From contig KN880563.1 of assembly GCA_000934385.1 (NCBI GenBank), forward strand, positions 1-64,000: 64,000 nt of DNA, given 5' to 3'. Positions within the stretch are counted from its first letter, which is position 1. Each line of letters opens with the position of its first letter. The notes beneath the pieces are model-generated. The model did not search any database and had not been told where the DNA came from. It was given only the letters and a program-made list of their open reading frames with translations. Of the stretch, positions 45,321-57,828 are shown piece by piece. Origin of the DNA: Cylindrobasidium torrendii FP15055 ss-10 (Eukaryota; Basidiomycota; Agaricomycetes; Agaricales; Physalacriaceae). A program made the translations under genes and the position numbers.

Positions 45321-48313
45321 ATGCCGCCGCCGATATACTCGTCGCTCTCGATTCCAGCGGTTGGCGCACGTCCATCCCCACGGTGTGTTCAGTGGACAGA
45401 AGATGGCCAACTTATAGTGGCAACGAAGACTTCCATTTACGTTCTGGTGCGCAGATGCTGATCCATCGCGCGAAAATCGTCTTACCTGCTTCAGACCCCG
45501 GAACATGGCATCAATCTCGACCTCAGCTCACTTATCCGCTCGAACAAACATGACAAAAAGGACCCACATGTCGGCTGGTTTCGCACCATGGTTCAGATTG
45601 ACAAGACTCTGAGCACAAAATGGCCAGAGCATTCACAAGGTCAGTTTGCTTCCATTTCTCAGGATCATGGGCTTATTTAGATGCAACAGACTGGTCTACT
45701 GCCTCGCTTGGCTCAATTGATACTTCCATACAATCAGTTGCTGTGTCCCCAAGCGGGATAACATCTAGTGCAGGGTAAACTATCCTTCTCTCCATCAAGA
45801 ATGAGAACCTAACAGCACTAAGATGTGTCCTTGCTGTTCTGACATCCAACATGGACTTGACGTTGTTCAGTGCAGGCAAGAATCGTCTCAAGGGAGAGTG
45901 GAGTTTAGTCAGTGCGCGCCATGCTCTGAGTTGCCCCTACCTGACTCCTGATTGTCGACAGACTCACCGAGTGACACCGTTCATCATCAAAACACTGCAC
46001 GAGGGTAACGACGACCCGTCTGTAGCTGATGTCCTGAAGACGCAGATTGTTTGTATGTTGAATTATCTCGGCTTGTCGACTGTTATTGACCGGAATAAGC
46101 GGTATCATGGACGCCCCAGGCTGACTTTTCGGTCTCTCCTCGACCTAATCTCAACGCCTCGCTCCTCGTAGGCGGCACTCGCGGCGGCACATTAGTATTC
46201 ACAAGGTCCGTCTATGTATGTGAATGCAAAAACCCAGTTGAACAAACCAGGAATATCATAGATACAACGAGGCACATACCATGGAATTCATCAAGTCTGT
46301 CGCAGTAGCCGATGCTTGGATTAATAGGGTAGCGTGCTCGGATTGGAAGTCAGTAACACCCGAGGCTTGTGAGTTTGGAATCTCCTAGTGTTTACCAGCT
46401 CACCTAACGCGTTCAGGTCGCGCGCGTCTTGCGTTTGGCATTGCCAATGTCGGGGTGAGCTACATCGAGGTAACAGCTACTATAGCGCCTTCAGACCGTC
46501 CTGTACACTTTGGCCCCATCATGAAGCCCGTCTTTGAATTCTCAGAGGAAGTGGTCGAAGTGATCAATGACGGGCAGGGTATCACTACCCTTCACTGGCT
46601 TCATGTCAAGGACGGCTCGGTATGTGGACAAGTTATACGGTGGTTCGTCGTTTAACCTGTCCGCCTAGGAAGTCCTGGCATTTTGCCGTCCCGGATACGT
46701 GTTTCTTTGGACAGATAGCTCTACCTTAGGGTGGACAGGGGTGAAGAGGCTTCGTCTAGCCCATAAACGCGTTTCTTCAGGCTCTTCCCCATTCCTTCCT
46801 GTGTCGGGCTTTCATTATATTGACGCATTCGATGCGCTCACCGTCGGGCTTTTCGATGGATCGGTCCACACAATACACCAAGTGTCGGTAGATCCAACCT
46901 GGTCACCATCGGCATCACAGGGCCAGCCGAGTCTCCAGACTAACCTCACTGCAAGTGTGCGCTCGGTCTTTGTGCAGTGCGAGTCGAGTCCTTCGAAGCC
47001 AGTCAGCGACCTCGATGATAACAGGATGTGCGGATATTTTCCTTACGACACGCTTGGTACTATGGCTTGGCTGCACACGTACGTCGTTGTTGAGAGAAGC
47101 ACGCTTGTGCTAATCCTCGTGTAAAGTGTGTCCAGGACTTCAGATTTCAGCTACATGCACGAGGCAAAGCTCGTAAGCACACTCGCCGTCGCGAAACTTT
47201 GGGACCAAGACCTACAGGATGCAGTCAGTCTGCTCGAGAGGTCGTTCCTCAATGCCCGGCCTTGTTTGTGTCCTGTCCCTGCGCACTATCGACAACTTAA
47301 TGATGCCCAGATGTTGCCACCGCTAGTGTTCTCCGCCCGATATTCTTCTATTTCCGTTCAAAGCAGAGGGTCGCTGAAGCATATGCGAGTATAGTCAAGA
47401 TATTGTCCAACCTGCCCGAGGACCACTCGAAGGAGATTACGCTGATACATCACGATGGAGAGCTATCTCCCGAGGTCCGGCATGCATTCCGATACAGCTT
47501 GATCCAACACCTTTTCGGGTGGAATGATATTGTGCGAATGAGGGTCGGGCTTTCGCTATCGGACTTCCTTTGGGTAAGCGTTATTGCGTGAGGCGCCGTC
47601 CGACTACTTGCTGAGACTTATTTGGCTCTTATAGGGCTGCTTGGAACCCACTCTTCAAGCGGAATTCGGTCTCGTGGCGCAATCTTTCCTCCATGGGATA
47701 TCGCATCGAGTCCTGCGTACGGTCATTCGCCATTTGGCAGCAGTCATGAACTGCTTAACAGGTAAGTGTCCGCTTGCATTTCCCACGGCCCTGCTGACAG
47801 GTTGACGTTTATGACACTCTAGAAGTGGATGTCCCATTTGTGTCTCGCGCCGTTCTTCAAACACTTTTGCCTGGGGTACCTCCAGATCTCGCTGAAGAAG
47901 GCGCTTCTCTTTCGGTCCAAATCCGTGAACGTATCCCTGTGGAGGCCAGTCTCATCGAGCGCTGCCCCGCTTGTAAAGAAGAAATTCAGCTTCAGAACAT
48001 CACGGCCGCAGTGTGCTCAAAAGGGCATACTTGGTGTACGTTCCATTCAGCTGGTGCACCTCCTTCTAGTGGTTCTCATCGTTCTCCCCCCATAATAGCA
48101 CGATGCTCCATCACGACATTCATTCTCTCGACGCCGTACGTGAGGACGTGCGTAGGGTGCACGAGAAAGGCATTTCTGCCCCCGTCCGCGCCCGGGGCCC
48201 CCGAGAGCCTCGAGTGGCTGCCCGCAGGCGCGCGAGGATGGGTCGTCGTCGAGCTCCTCGAAGCCGTGCACCGTTGTCTGTTTTGCAACAATACCTTTGT
48301 CAGTGTCGTCTGA
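45321..48313 (+). CDS. Transcription factor TFIIIC 90 kDa-like subunit
   Basis: Exons 45321-45446, 45495-45639, 45681-45774, 45823-45907, 45962-46052, 46100-46205, 46262-46368, 46417-46619, 46669-47078, 47127-47263, 47311-47573, 47635-47761, 47823-48035, 48099-48313; 773 aa. The N-terminal half is a WD40-type propeller (QWTEDGQLIVATKTSIYVL, VADAWINRVACSDWK), as in the TFIIIC delta domain. The C-terminus is a zinc-ribbon with CPAC, CSKGHTW, CVGC and CLFC pairs (zf-TFIIIC type). TFIIIC recruits TFIIIB and Pol III to tRNA genes. The last intron (63 nt) is in frame and stop-free, so it may be retained. Confidence 0.88.
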
Positions 48314-48658
48314 AATGTACACTACGTCCCAAACCTTCGTCTCGCCGCTCGACATCTTTCTCGTCTTGTGATACTAGTGGTGGCACGATGTGAAATCTGC
48401 TTTTGTTCATCTCTGTGTGTGGGCGAATGTGTACAGATATTTCATGCAGTAAGAGAAATAGTAGCGCCAAGAAAACGTCTATCATTGACGAAGGAGGGTA
48501 CAGTTTGGGCCAACAGGATCGTCGACGCGTTCAGTGTTCAGGGATGATGAGGGAAAGTGATACAAGTACAAAAGTCCGGATAGTCCAATGTCGCAAGAAG
48601 CAAGAAATAACTAACAAAGCAAGGGATATAGAGAGGTTCGGGATATATCCCGCACCAT
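48314..48658. other. Convergent intergenic region
   Basis: 345 bp between the stops of the TFIIIC subunit and the Zn2Cys6 gene. No gene was recognised. Confidence 0.6.
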
Positions 48659-49439
48659 CTATTGACGGGGTGCGAGGGGAGGGGCATGTGCATGAGCCCC
48701 AAACTTGTACGTGAGGTTCTCTTTTAGGAGTTGGTCGATAAGTGCGTCTTTTTCTCTGAGCAAAGTGAGCAGGTGCTCTTTTTTTCTGGGAGATCACCAT
48801 CATGGTCAGCGTGTATGAAGCTTTCGGGAAGGCGGACACTCACCCGACGACGCGTTGTTTTGGCTTCTCTGGAACGACGCACTCGAGGTTATTCCTCTCG
48901 CACCTCTGGCAGCGTTTACCGTGCTCCCTCGACTCGCACTTCATCTTCACCTTGCGGCATGGAAGGCAGGCCACTGGCCGTGCGTAAGGTCCCCGCACGA
49001 ATTCTGTCGACGAAATGGGCCGTCTGTGGGCGCGAGATTGCCCTGCGGAATTTGTCGGGCTCGCTGGCGGCGGCGATGGCGTTCCAGTGGGCGGGGAGGA
49101 GTGCGGAGACAGCTGGCTCGGTGCGTAACATGGTTGATGGTACATCCAATCTTGACTGGGCTCTTCCCAGAAGGCGGGTGCCGCACCAGCGTCAACGATC
49201 TGCCCTTGCGGCGGCAGCGCCACATTTTGTGGTGGAGGGCCACTCGATGGTGGTGGGTAGTAAGTGGCAGGGTCGGTGTACATTTCAGGCCAGCTCTCAT
49301 AGCTTGGGCCGGCGCCGGCGGTCCACTGCTGGCCGTTGAAAACCGGGTTGGTTGTAGTAGGCATGTAAGTGGCAGTATTCGCGGGGTAGTATGACTGCTG
49401 GTGACTGTCGAACTGAGGGTTGAGGTTGAAGACGGGCAT
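48659..49439 (-). CDS. Small Zn(II)2Cys6 transcription factor
   Basis: Exons 49439-48844 and 48785-48659; 240 aa. The N-terminal half is rich in Pro, Gln, Tyr and Ser (a probable activation or disordered region). A binuclear zinc cluster follows: Cys158, 161, 168, 177, 180, 187 in ACLPCRKVKMKC and RCQRCERNNLEC, with spacing C-X2-C-X6-C-X8-C-X2-C-X6-C. After the intron a short leucine heptad (LLTLLREKDALIDQLLKEN) would mediate dimerisation. This is the basidiomycete layout with the cluster near the C-terminus, not the N-terminus. No fungal-specific middle domain is present, so it is much shorter than usual. Targets are unknown. Confidence 0.92.
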
Positions 49440-52291
49440 TTTTTACAAAGAGAAATGCGAAGGGACGAGATGGGTGAGATAAAGAAGAAAGTGCGAGAGA
49501 CGGAAGCACAATACGTCTATCCATCCTCGAACGCAGCCTTGATTATATACGGAGTACCCCGTGGCCCTTAGTGCGAAGCTTTTGTGGAAGCATGGGAAAA
49601 ATTCGACATACTAAGTTACTATAATTCAATTCGCCTAGCGCGGCACAGGTTCGGTACATATCGTCATCCAAGGTAGGCAGTGATGATCGTTTCACGGCGG
49701 AGGCGGGCATATTCAAATTTACGGTCGAGAATGGTCATATTCGATAGGGTCTACTCTTTTCAAAGAACTCGAGGAGACGTTCAGAAACATACGACTTCGA
49801 GAAACTCGATGTTTTTTTCTCGTGCCCGTATACAGCTGTGATAATAGTAGGCTCAACGTCGATGAGGTCGGGGGGTTCAGCGAAGTGCTCGGGATCACGG
49901 TGAAGTGAGTGATTGTGCTCACGGACTCAGATTGCAGTCGGATTTGTTGGTAGACACTGCATCTCCTCAGAGGTAGAGGGTAAGGACTCCAACTTCGGAG
50001 ATGGGCTCTCCGGATCGACCCTTCCGGAGAATGGGACTGGCGGAGTGGCTGTGGTTTGATCTATGAGATGGCGATTGTTGATTGGAATTTGGCGCTGTCC
50101 ACAGGCGGGTCTGGGCGGGATTTCGCACCTTGCAATATTCTTCGATAGAGTAGAAGTTTGTGTGAACATCTTCCATCGAGTGTCAGGGTTCCATATATCG
50201 TCCTTCTATTTGCATGGCTTCCATACATACCACGGAGGTCTCTTAGAAAGGCAAAGCCATTGACCCGCACAGTGGATACACACTAGCCCACATGTGGCAT
50301 GTAGATCATGAGGTTTGCATAATTCGCCAAGTACCAAGGTTACTTCACTGCAGGTCGCGCGACTCAAGGACGTGAGCAGATTTCAGACGGTCGGTCTGTT
50401 TACTAGCGAAGCCTCCCAGCACGGACTAAGCCTTCCAACCACCGAGACCACTTGTGCCAACTCATTTTTCCCTTTTATCGACTCTGCTCCTCACATGTAC
50501 TTCTTCTCAACCACGCGTGCTCTATGTAAAGACCCGACAGACTGGGACTGGGCAATTTACCAGGGAGATATCCGAGCCCCCGAGGAATGTCCGTCCGTTC
50601 AGGTTACAGATGCCGATTCCGTGGAGAGCTCAAAACAACAATGAAGGTGTACAGTCTGAGTATACCGGAAGACTGGCCACCGACGTTTCAGTGTCAAAGC
50701 AACGACACAGCGGAGGCATGACAACAGTGCTGCCAAGTACACTGCCTACGATTTTAGTACCTCAAACATTCGCACAGCAACTCAAGTTCAAGATTACCGG
50801 AAGCCAGTGCTGCTCGATCGTCGATAATGACGCGTGTTTGTTGCTGTGTTTGTTCGAACAATGGGCTAGGCAGTATCGGACCGAATTCGAAGCAGATCAG
50901 GACGGATTGGGTACCCGAGGCGGACCGTAATCGCGTACGCTTCAATGTGTAGAATAGGACATAGACCCCGGACAAACTTCCATTCCGTTTTTATTACGAA
51001 ATGCGAAACGCGAATATAGCCCTCGCTCTCCATCTAGTTGCTCAAATTCATCCGAGTAGGGGACCTAGTAAAACCCAAGAATGACGAGAAGGATCGTCTT
51101 GTTGATAACCCTTCTCCTTCTGCAGCTTGATTGCCATCATAAGCTTGCTATTATCAATGACAGCGGGATTTGTCGCTAGCATACCTCTAGGGTTCGTGAT
51201 GAAAACTAAAAAGTCATGTCCGAAATCGATGAGGAAACTCAGCAGGCTCTTCATCTTTCTCACTCTGTCGTCGAGTTCAATGTCTAGGAAGATCATGCGG
51301 ATGCGTGGATACCAGTACCCATATCACGAAGATGTCAAGCTTCGAGCCTCAAGCTCAAGTCTTACAAGTAGAGGCTACGGCTTCAAACAGGGTCCTTCCC
51401 GAGTCAATCAATCGTCCGTGATACTATCAGTGGCACCGATCCTGGAAAAGCTGGTCAGTGGTCGACCACCAGCCACTTTCCCACTCTAAGCGAGAAGGAA
51501 ATTCACATCGATTTTCTCCCCTCTCATGACCCCGATGCTTTCCGTTATCAGCATATATACATACATAATATCAATCTGGATCCCCGTTGACACTGACAGA
51601 CTCAGAGTGGCCACCTACGGCGTTACAGTGAACCTTCAGCACACGGAGGGCATGTGTGCTGGCCATCCACCAGAGGGTCCTAGTCCATCGTGAAGAACCC
51701 GCAAAACGGCGCCCGTGGGCACTCCAGCTCACTCGATGGTCATCCTGACTTCAGTAAGCTTATCCCCAGCGGTGTGCATGCAGCGTTGAGCTGTTCTTTT
51801 AAAGCTGATGAGTAGTGAGACAGCAAGGTCTACTAGGATGCGGTAGAGATGAGGTCGGTCCTGTGTGGATATCACCCTTCACATGGACGAAGGCGCTCAA
51901 CTTCACTGAGGACACTAGGAGTGACGGCAAAGGGCGGGATGTATTCCATGTGACTGTAGCAAGTTGAAGAACGGAAAGCATGGCCGCTTCGGGATTCTGA
52001 ATTTACAAGGCTCGTTCGAATCCACAGCAGATGCCAGAAACTACTACGCGCCGGCGGGAGGCATATCATCGGGCCGCGCCTCTGCGCACATCGTCTCTAT
52101 ACCAACGCAATCCGAAGCTGGACCGAGATGAATAGAAATCCGGACCGTACAAGGTCATGCGTTTGGTCAGGTCTTCACACCCATACGATTTCTCTGCTTT
52201 TTCTGGCCTAGGAACTCGCTTGGGAAGTTCAAATCTTCCGCGAAAGTACTTATAGCGTCTTCGAAATAGCTCGGGAAGACCTGACGGTATA
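49440..52291. other. Gene-poor 2.9-kb region, no confident gene
   Basis: Only short open frames are present, on both strands. The best (50315-50644 plus, 50454-50930 plus, 51048-51296 minus) have no recognised family and no clear exon chain. The minus frame at 51048-51296 has a plausible amino-acid composition (FLDIELDDRVRKMKSLLSF) and could be a relic. No transposon ends or long repeats were found by eye. Confidence 0.5.
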
Positions 52292-53842
52292 ATGCTGCTT
52301 CGCCTGACGCTAACGTTGGGCCATCTGCTCTTCTTCCTCTGGCCAGCGGTGACGCAGGCTGCTCCGGGGGTCTCGCTGTCGAGCAACACAGTCCTCGACA
52401 ACAGCGCGATATATTTCGTATCCTACGACGGACTTGTCAACGTCAACTCCTTCCAGCTCAACGGCGTGCTCACATATGGATCGTACCAGTATGCTGGCTG
52501 GTACGCCGCAGACAAGACTGTGAAGCTCGCGAGGCGCAAAACGGGCGCAACATCCTGGGAGACGCTGACGCTGAACCACTCCCTCGTCGCGCAGGATAGC
52601 CACAACGTCGTGACCTTGGGCGTCAGTCCCGCAGACGGCCGCATCCACGTCGCGATGGATTGCCACAGCACAAGGCTTTATTACACCGTCTCTGCAGCAT
52701 CCGCGGCGGGGACGGCTGTTGGCTGGTCGGCCAGTCTATTTGGGAGCATCACCAACACTATTGGGAGCCTGAATATCGGAACGTGAGCCACCCAATCGAG
52801 GTTTCTGTGGATATGGTCTTTAATGCCCATTCCCCAGCGTGATCACGTACCCACAGTTCGTTGTGACGCCCTCCAACCTCCTGCAGTTCGTCTACCGCAC
52901 CGGCGTATCAGGGAATGGCGACTACCAGTTGGCAGAGTACAACAACGGGACATGGACTTCAGTGGGACAGTGGGCGAAGAAGGAGGGTTCGTATACGCAG
53001 AATGGGGGTACCAGCTCAGCGAGGAGTTTGTACATCCATGGCTTCACCTACAGGGACGGCCGGGCGCATGTGACGGGGACCTGGCGCGAGAACAGCGGGT
53101 CCGTGACATGCAACAGTGGTGGACTCACCAACCATGATACCGTCTACATCTACTCGGATGATGCTGGTGCGTCCCTGTACTCTGCATGCGTTCTGCAGAG
53201 AGTCTGATGTGTAGAATGCAGGTCGTGCGTGGAAGAACGCTGCTGGGACGACTGTGAGCAAGCCTATCAGTGTGACGACCTCTGGGATTATTGTGGATTC
53301 GTTGAACCCGGACCATGGGCTGATGAACCAGGAGTCCCAGGATGTAGACTCCAATGGGCGTATACATGCGCTTATTTCCTACGTTCCTGGTAAGCATAAG
53401 ACCACAAGCAAGTATACACTGGCTAACCGTGCTTAAAGGTCGGTTCAAGCAATGTGTCACATCGTACCAGAGCGACCGCACTGCGTACGGACACGCTTTC
53501 CACGTCTACCAAGCTTCCAACGGCACATTCGTGAAGGTCGAGATACCCTTTGACATCGGATCCGTCGGACGCTCCCAAATTGCCCTCGACGCCAACGACA
53601 ATGCCTATGTTGTGCTGCCATTCGGTCGCATTGTCACTGCGAGCGCGAGCTCCGGATGGACTGATTGGACGATGGCGTTCAATGGATCGTCGCAGGGCTT
53701 GAATGCGTTCGGGGAGGTCACGGTGGATCGTCCTGGTCTTGTCGCTAGCGGCAGGAAGAACCTTGGAGTGTTGTATCAGGAGAAGAGCTCGAATGGAGCG
53801 TCGTCGCCTATCCATGTCGCACAGTTTACGCTTGGGGGATAG
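52292..53842 (+). CDS. Secreted BNR-repeat (BNR_4-type) protein, polysaccharide-lyase-like
   Basis: Exons 52292-52782, 52838-53166, 53222-53389, 53439-53842; 463 aa. A signal peptide (MLLRLTLTLGHLLFFLWPAVTQA) precedes a beta-propeller-like chain with Asp-box-type turns. Diagnostic stretches are VSYDGLVNVNSFQLNGVLTYG, VTLGVSPADGRIHVAMDCH, YPQFVVTPSNLLQFVYRTG and SYQSDRTAYGHAFHVYQ. BNR_4 proteins include lyases acting on ulvan and related acidic polysaccharides; catalysis here is inferred only. Acts outside the cell. The flanking regions are long and gene-free, unusual for this window. Confidence 0.85.
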
Positions 53843-54579
53843 GTCATGGAGCATAAACTGTCTTTTTTATTTTATCCGTTGGGATATATTTACAAGTGGA
53901 ACGGACTCGGGACACTGACGACAAAGACAAGCTGGTGACGGTCCGGTTCAAAGGACAGTTTCGAATACGATCATGATGTATCATGCACGGATGGCTCATC
54001 CGAGTGGTATGATACTCTGAACACAGTCAGAATGGGGCAGAGTGGATTGTCAGTGGAAACTGGCACTTGACTGAATGATAATTGGTAGTACTCGTGTGCC
54101 TATGAAGCGTTCAATGCGGTTCTATGTAAGTACAAGGATCCTCAAGTGCATATGTGAGCAGTCCATGACTTACAGTTGTGCTTTGGTTTCATTGTGCTAA
54201 CCTGGTCCCGCGCTTGGTCATTGCATATTGTTCGATTACACGTGCACTGAATTGAGTGATCAATACATTCCCAACCACAGAGAGACGCGGCGTTCCGCAT
54301 TGGCGCTGGAGAGTATGATAGTCCACCCTCTCCTAGGTAGTCATCTTACCTATGCACGCCTCAGATTCCGCCAGAAACTCAATCAAGGACGCGTCCTCCC
54401 ATCTACCCGATTTTCCCTCGGATACCCTATTTAGGCAGGTATGTCATACTGTATTACTTCCGTTTTTCCAATGATATATAGGTCTGGAATATCAGTGCCT
54501 CAATCGTTGTTCGATTGTCACTTTCCCGGTCGCCTTTCTGAGGGTCTTGTTCAATCCCGCTTTGCGCCTCCTTTGAATC
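53843..54579. other. Intergenic between BNR and SNG1-like genes
   Basis: 737 bp with no supported coding frame. A CT-rich stretch lies just before the ATG at 54580. Confidence 0.55.
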
Positions 54580-55967
54580 ATGTCCCGCAATTCTTCAAAC
54601 CACACACTACCACTGCAGGAGGAGAAGAAGGATGCGGACACCACTACATCGCCCGTGCTTTTCGACTCGCAGTTCCTCGACCCCTCAGTAGGAAAGGAGC
54701 GCGCCATATTCATGAAGGTCCTCTTTGGCGGCTGCATGGGCATGATCCTGGTCATTTTCTGCATCTTCAGCATATACTGGGGCGCCTTGTGGAAAGTGCC
54801 CGACCACCAGCTTCCGGGCTGGGTTATCGACTTCGACGGTGGAGCAATAGGCTCGGCGGTCTCCCAAGGATTGTTAGGGTCGGCAGCGCAAAGCAAAATT
54901 GCATGGCAAACTGTCACTGGCCTCGACGCGAGCGAGGTTCCAGTACTGATTCGCGAGCAGAAGGCATGGGTCGCCGTCGTCAGTACGTTCACAACTTTTT
55001 TGCTCGCCCAGACGTCGACCTAACCACTTTATCCAGTCAACGCAGGTGCATCGGATAACCTCCAAAACGCCGACAGCAACTACGACCCAACATCGGCCGT
55101 CTCACTCTACGGTGTCGAGGCGCGCAGCGAAAACGCGTTCCGATCCATCATTCGCCCTGTTTCAGAGGCCACTCTGCAGTCCATCTACGACAACTTTGCT
55201 CGCCAACGCGTTGCCAACATGTCGTCGAGCACTCTGGGCTCCCTGGCCTCGTCCTCGCCACAATCTCTCACGAAGCCCGTTGCCCACACGCTGTTCAATC
55301 TGGCACCGTTCGACGTGCCAGTGGCGTCCGCTATCACCTTTGTCGGCCTTATCTACCTCCTCATCCTCTCGTTCTTCATCGTCATGGTTGGCCTCTCCGC
55401 ACGCGAAGTGTCTGGCCTGGAGCGCAGGCTCACCACTCGCAGCCTCATCACCGTCCGCCTCATCACGGTTTTCGCCGCCTACTTCATCATCTCCTTGATG
55501 TATTCATTGCTCAGTTTGGCGTTCCAAGTGGACTTTTCGCGCAAGTTTGGCCACTCCGGCTTCCTTGTATTCTGGATGGTAAACTATGTCGGCATGCTCA
55601 GCGTCGGGCTTGCGTTGGAGGCCATGATCACGCTGCTCACTGTGCGCTTCGTGCCGTTCTTCATGATTCTTTGGATCATCTGTGAGTTCCTTGCTATTTC
55701 ATCCTGCAATCGATTCTGACAATTCGTGCAGCCAACGTGTCAGTGTGCTTCATGCCGATTGAGGTCCTACCCCACATCTACCGCTACGGATACGCGATGC
55801 CCTTCTACAACGTCTCAGGCGCCGTACGAACCATCCTCTTCGGGACAAAGAACGAGCTGGGGATGCACTTCGGTATCCTCATCGCATGGGCCTGCGTCTC
55901 CCTCATCACACTACCACTCTTCCAGTGGTACAGGCGCCGCATCCTGCACAAGGCCGACGAGGACTAA
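54580..55967 (+). CDS. SNG1-like (DUF3533) multispanning membrane protein
   Basis: Exons 54580-54982, 55037-55681, 55732-55967; 427 aa. Membrane segment 1 is near residue 50 (GMILVIFCIFSIYWGALW). The large extracytosolic loop carries the family's DFDG motif (WVIDFDGGAIG), then five hydrophobic helices fill the second half. It matches the fungal DUF3533/SNG1 family, named from yeast nitrosoguanidine resistance; these proteins are plasma-membrane located and related in fold to ABC-2-type permeases. The C-terminal WYRRRILHKADED is cytosolic. Substrate unknown. Confidence 0.9.
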
Positions 55968-56585
55968 TCCTCCACGGCATTCTTGTTTTCCGTTACCTTT
56001 AGAATCCGGGATGGACTGTTTATTAAGGCTCCCTCATCGCTATGCACAACACGCTATCACGACTCGATTTACGCTCCCGTTTCCTTTGTACATTAGCCAA
56101 AATCTCCCCATCTCTCCGGGCTATTGTCTACATAATACCAGTGAACCCCCTCCGTCCATACATACCTGTATCAGAAGTCCCTTTTCGAGCAATATTTACA
56201 CAAACCCGGGTTGGGTTTGTCGTCGCGCACCATTCAATGAATCAATACATTGCTTGAATGAAATCATGTGATGTGGTTCAAAGCTGCAGCCGACTTTTGC
56301 TTTTGAGCATACTAGACGTGTGAAATGCGTCGAACTGGACTCTAAATACTACTCTCGTCTACTACAACCGAATGAACAACTTTCTTTGTTAGATTTGCCT
56401 GTAGATTATTATCAAGCAATATTGTTCGGAAGCATTGATCGCCGGCATTTCCCATGCCGAGCGGATGCGTTGCCGCTTGGAGGCGTTCATGCTCGGCAAG
56501 CACGCACTCGGCTTGGCTTAGTAAGTTACATATAAGACAGAAAGAATGAGGTCCATTCGCCCACACCATTCACCGCTCCCCTACC
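55968..56585. other. Intergenic between SNG1-like and SDR genes
   Basis: 618 bp. It contains a perfect 8-bp inverted repeat (ACAAACCC at 56200-56207 with GGGTTTGT at 56213-56220, 5-nt loop). An ATATAAG at 56531-56537 lies 49 bp upstream of the SDR start and is a candidate TATA box. No gene recognised. Confidence 0.55.
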
Positions 56586-57540
56586 ATGTCACTTGCCAGC
56601 GTCCGCAGCTCAAACAAAGCCATCCTCTCCGCTTTGCAGTCCCCCACCGCCATCTTCGTCGGTGGGACCTCTGGCATTGGACAAGCTATGGCTGAGAGTT
56701 TCGCGAACCACACAGACGGACAGGCGAATATCATTATTGTCGGGCGGAACGAGGCCGCTGCGAACAAGATCCTGGCGTCGTTTCCCAAGCCCGCTGCGCC
56801 GCTGAAGCACGAGTTCATCGCATGCGATGTGACCAGCATGAAAGCAGTCGGCGAAACCACCGCAGCTATCAAGAAGTCTCTCTCTGGGCCTGTGGATTTC
56901 CTCGTCTTGTCGCCTGGCTGGGCAGCGATGGAGGGTCGTGTAGAGACGAGTGAGGGACTCGATAGGAAGATGGCGGTGAACTACTACGGCAGATGGCGGT
57001 TTATCAGTGATTTGGTGGACCGTTTTAACGAGAAGGGAGCGAAGGTTCTTTCGGTTCTGGGTGCGGGATACGGCGCGAAGGCTGACCCCAATGACTGGCC
57101 GATGAAGAAGAAGTATTCGGTGGGCAATGTTGCTGTCATCACACCGACATACAACGACCTTGCTATGGAGGTAAGCACATCTTATTCTGTGCTTCAAGCC
57201 TTGGCTTGACGGCTAACTTTTGGACTAGAAATTCGCAAAACTACACCCTACACATTCATTCTTGCATTCGACTCCTGGAGGGGTGAAGACGAACTACCTG
57301 AGTGCATCCAAAACGTGGTATATTCGCTACTCCGGACCCATCCTAACAACATTATTGTCACCGTTCTTGTACTCCCCCGAGCAGTGTGCGGAGAACCAGT
57401 GGGCGGGCATTTTGAATTCGGGGCCGGGAGCGCACAGAATAGGGAGCAAGGGGCAGGATATTGGTCGCAAGAACTGGTATGGCACCGATGAGGAGGTTGA
57501 GTCGCTGTGGAAGCACACAAAGGAGGTGACAAGCGTGTAG
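56586..57540 (+). CDS. Short-chain dehydrogenase/reductase
   Basis: Exons 56586-57170 and 57229-57540; 298 aa. A Rossmann fold begins AIFVGGTSGIGQAMAESF (TGxxxGIG-type, with GG for TG), then IIIVGRNEAAA and the NAG-equivalent VLSPGWAAM. The usual Tyr-X3-Lys is not in place: the corresponding region reads YNDLAMEKFAK, so the Lys is shifted. This matches a fungal SDR group similar to retinol-dehydrogenase-like proteins in which HPTHSFLHSTPGGVKTN follows. NAD(P) binding is likely; catalysis is uncertain. Confidence 0.88.
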
Positions 57541-57828
57541 GACACCAATGCAGACCTTTGGATACGAAGCTTGGTCTCTTTGCATTACCATGGACTTTTT
57601 CATTCGATAGTACCAACATATTAACGTCCAGTATGCATCGAGGTGGATCATGTTTGCACGGGCAAAAGAGCAAAAGTGCATGATCGCACTCGAACCTGAA
57701 CAGTCCAGATAAACCAACTGTACAGCAACTGAAGCATACAATTTCTCTTTTTAAAACACACACATAAAAGTTACACACAACATACGCATACGCATCCCGA
57801 ATCCCAAACTCCCAAGCCATCAAAACGA

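Noticed and set aside
50454..50930. A 158-codon plus-strand open frame
   Set aside because: It overlaps another frame of equal quality, has no recognised similarity and no convincing splice partners.
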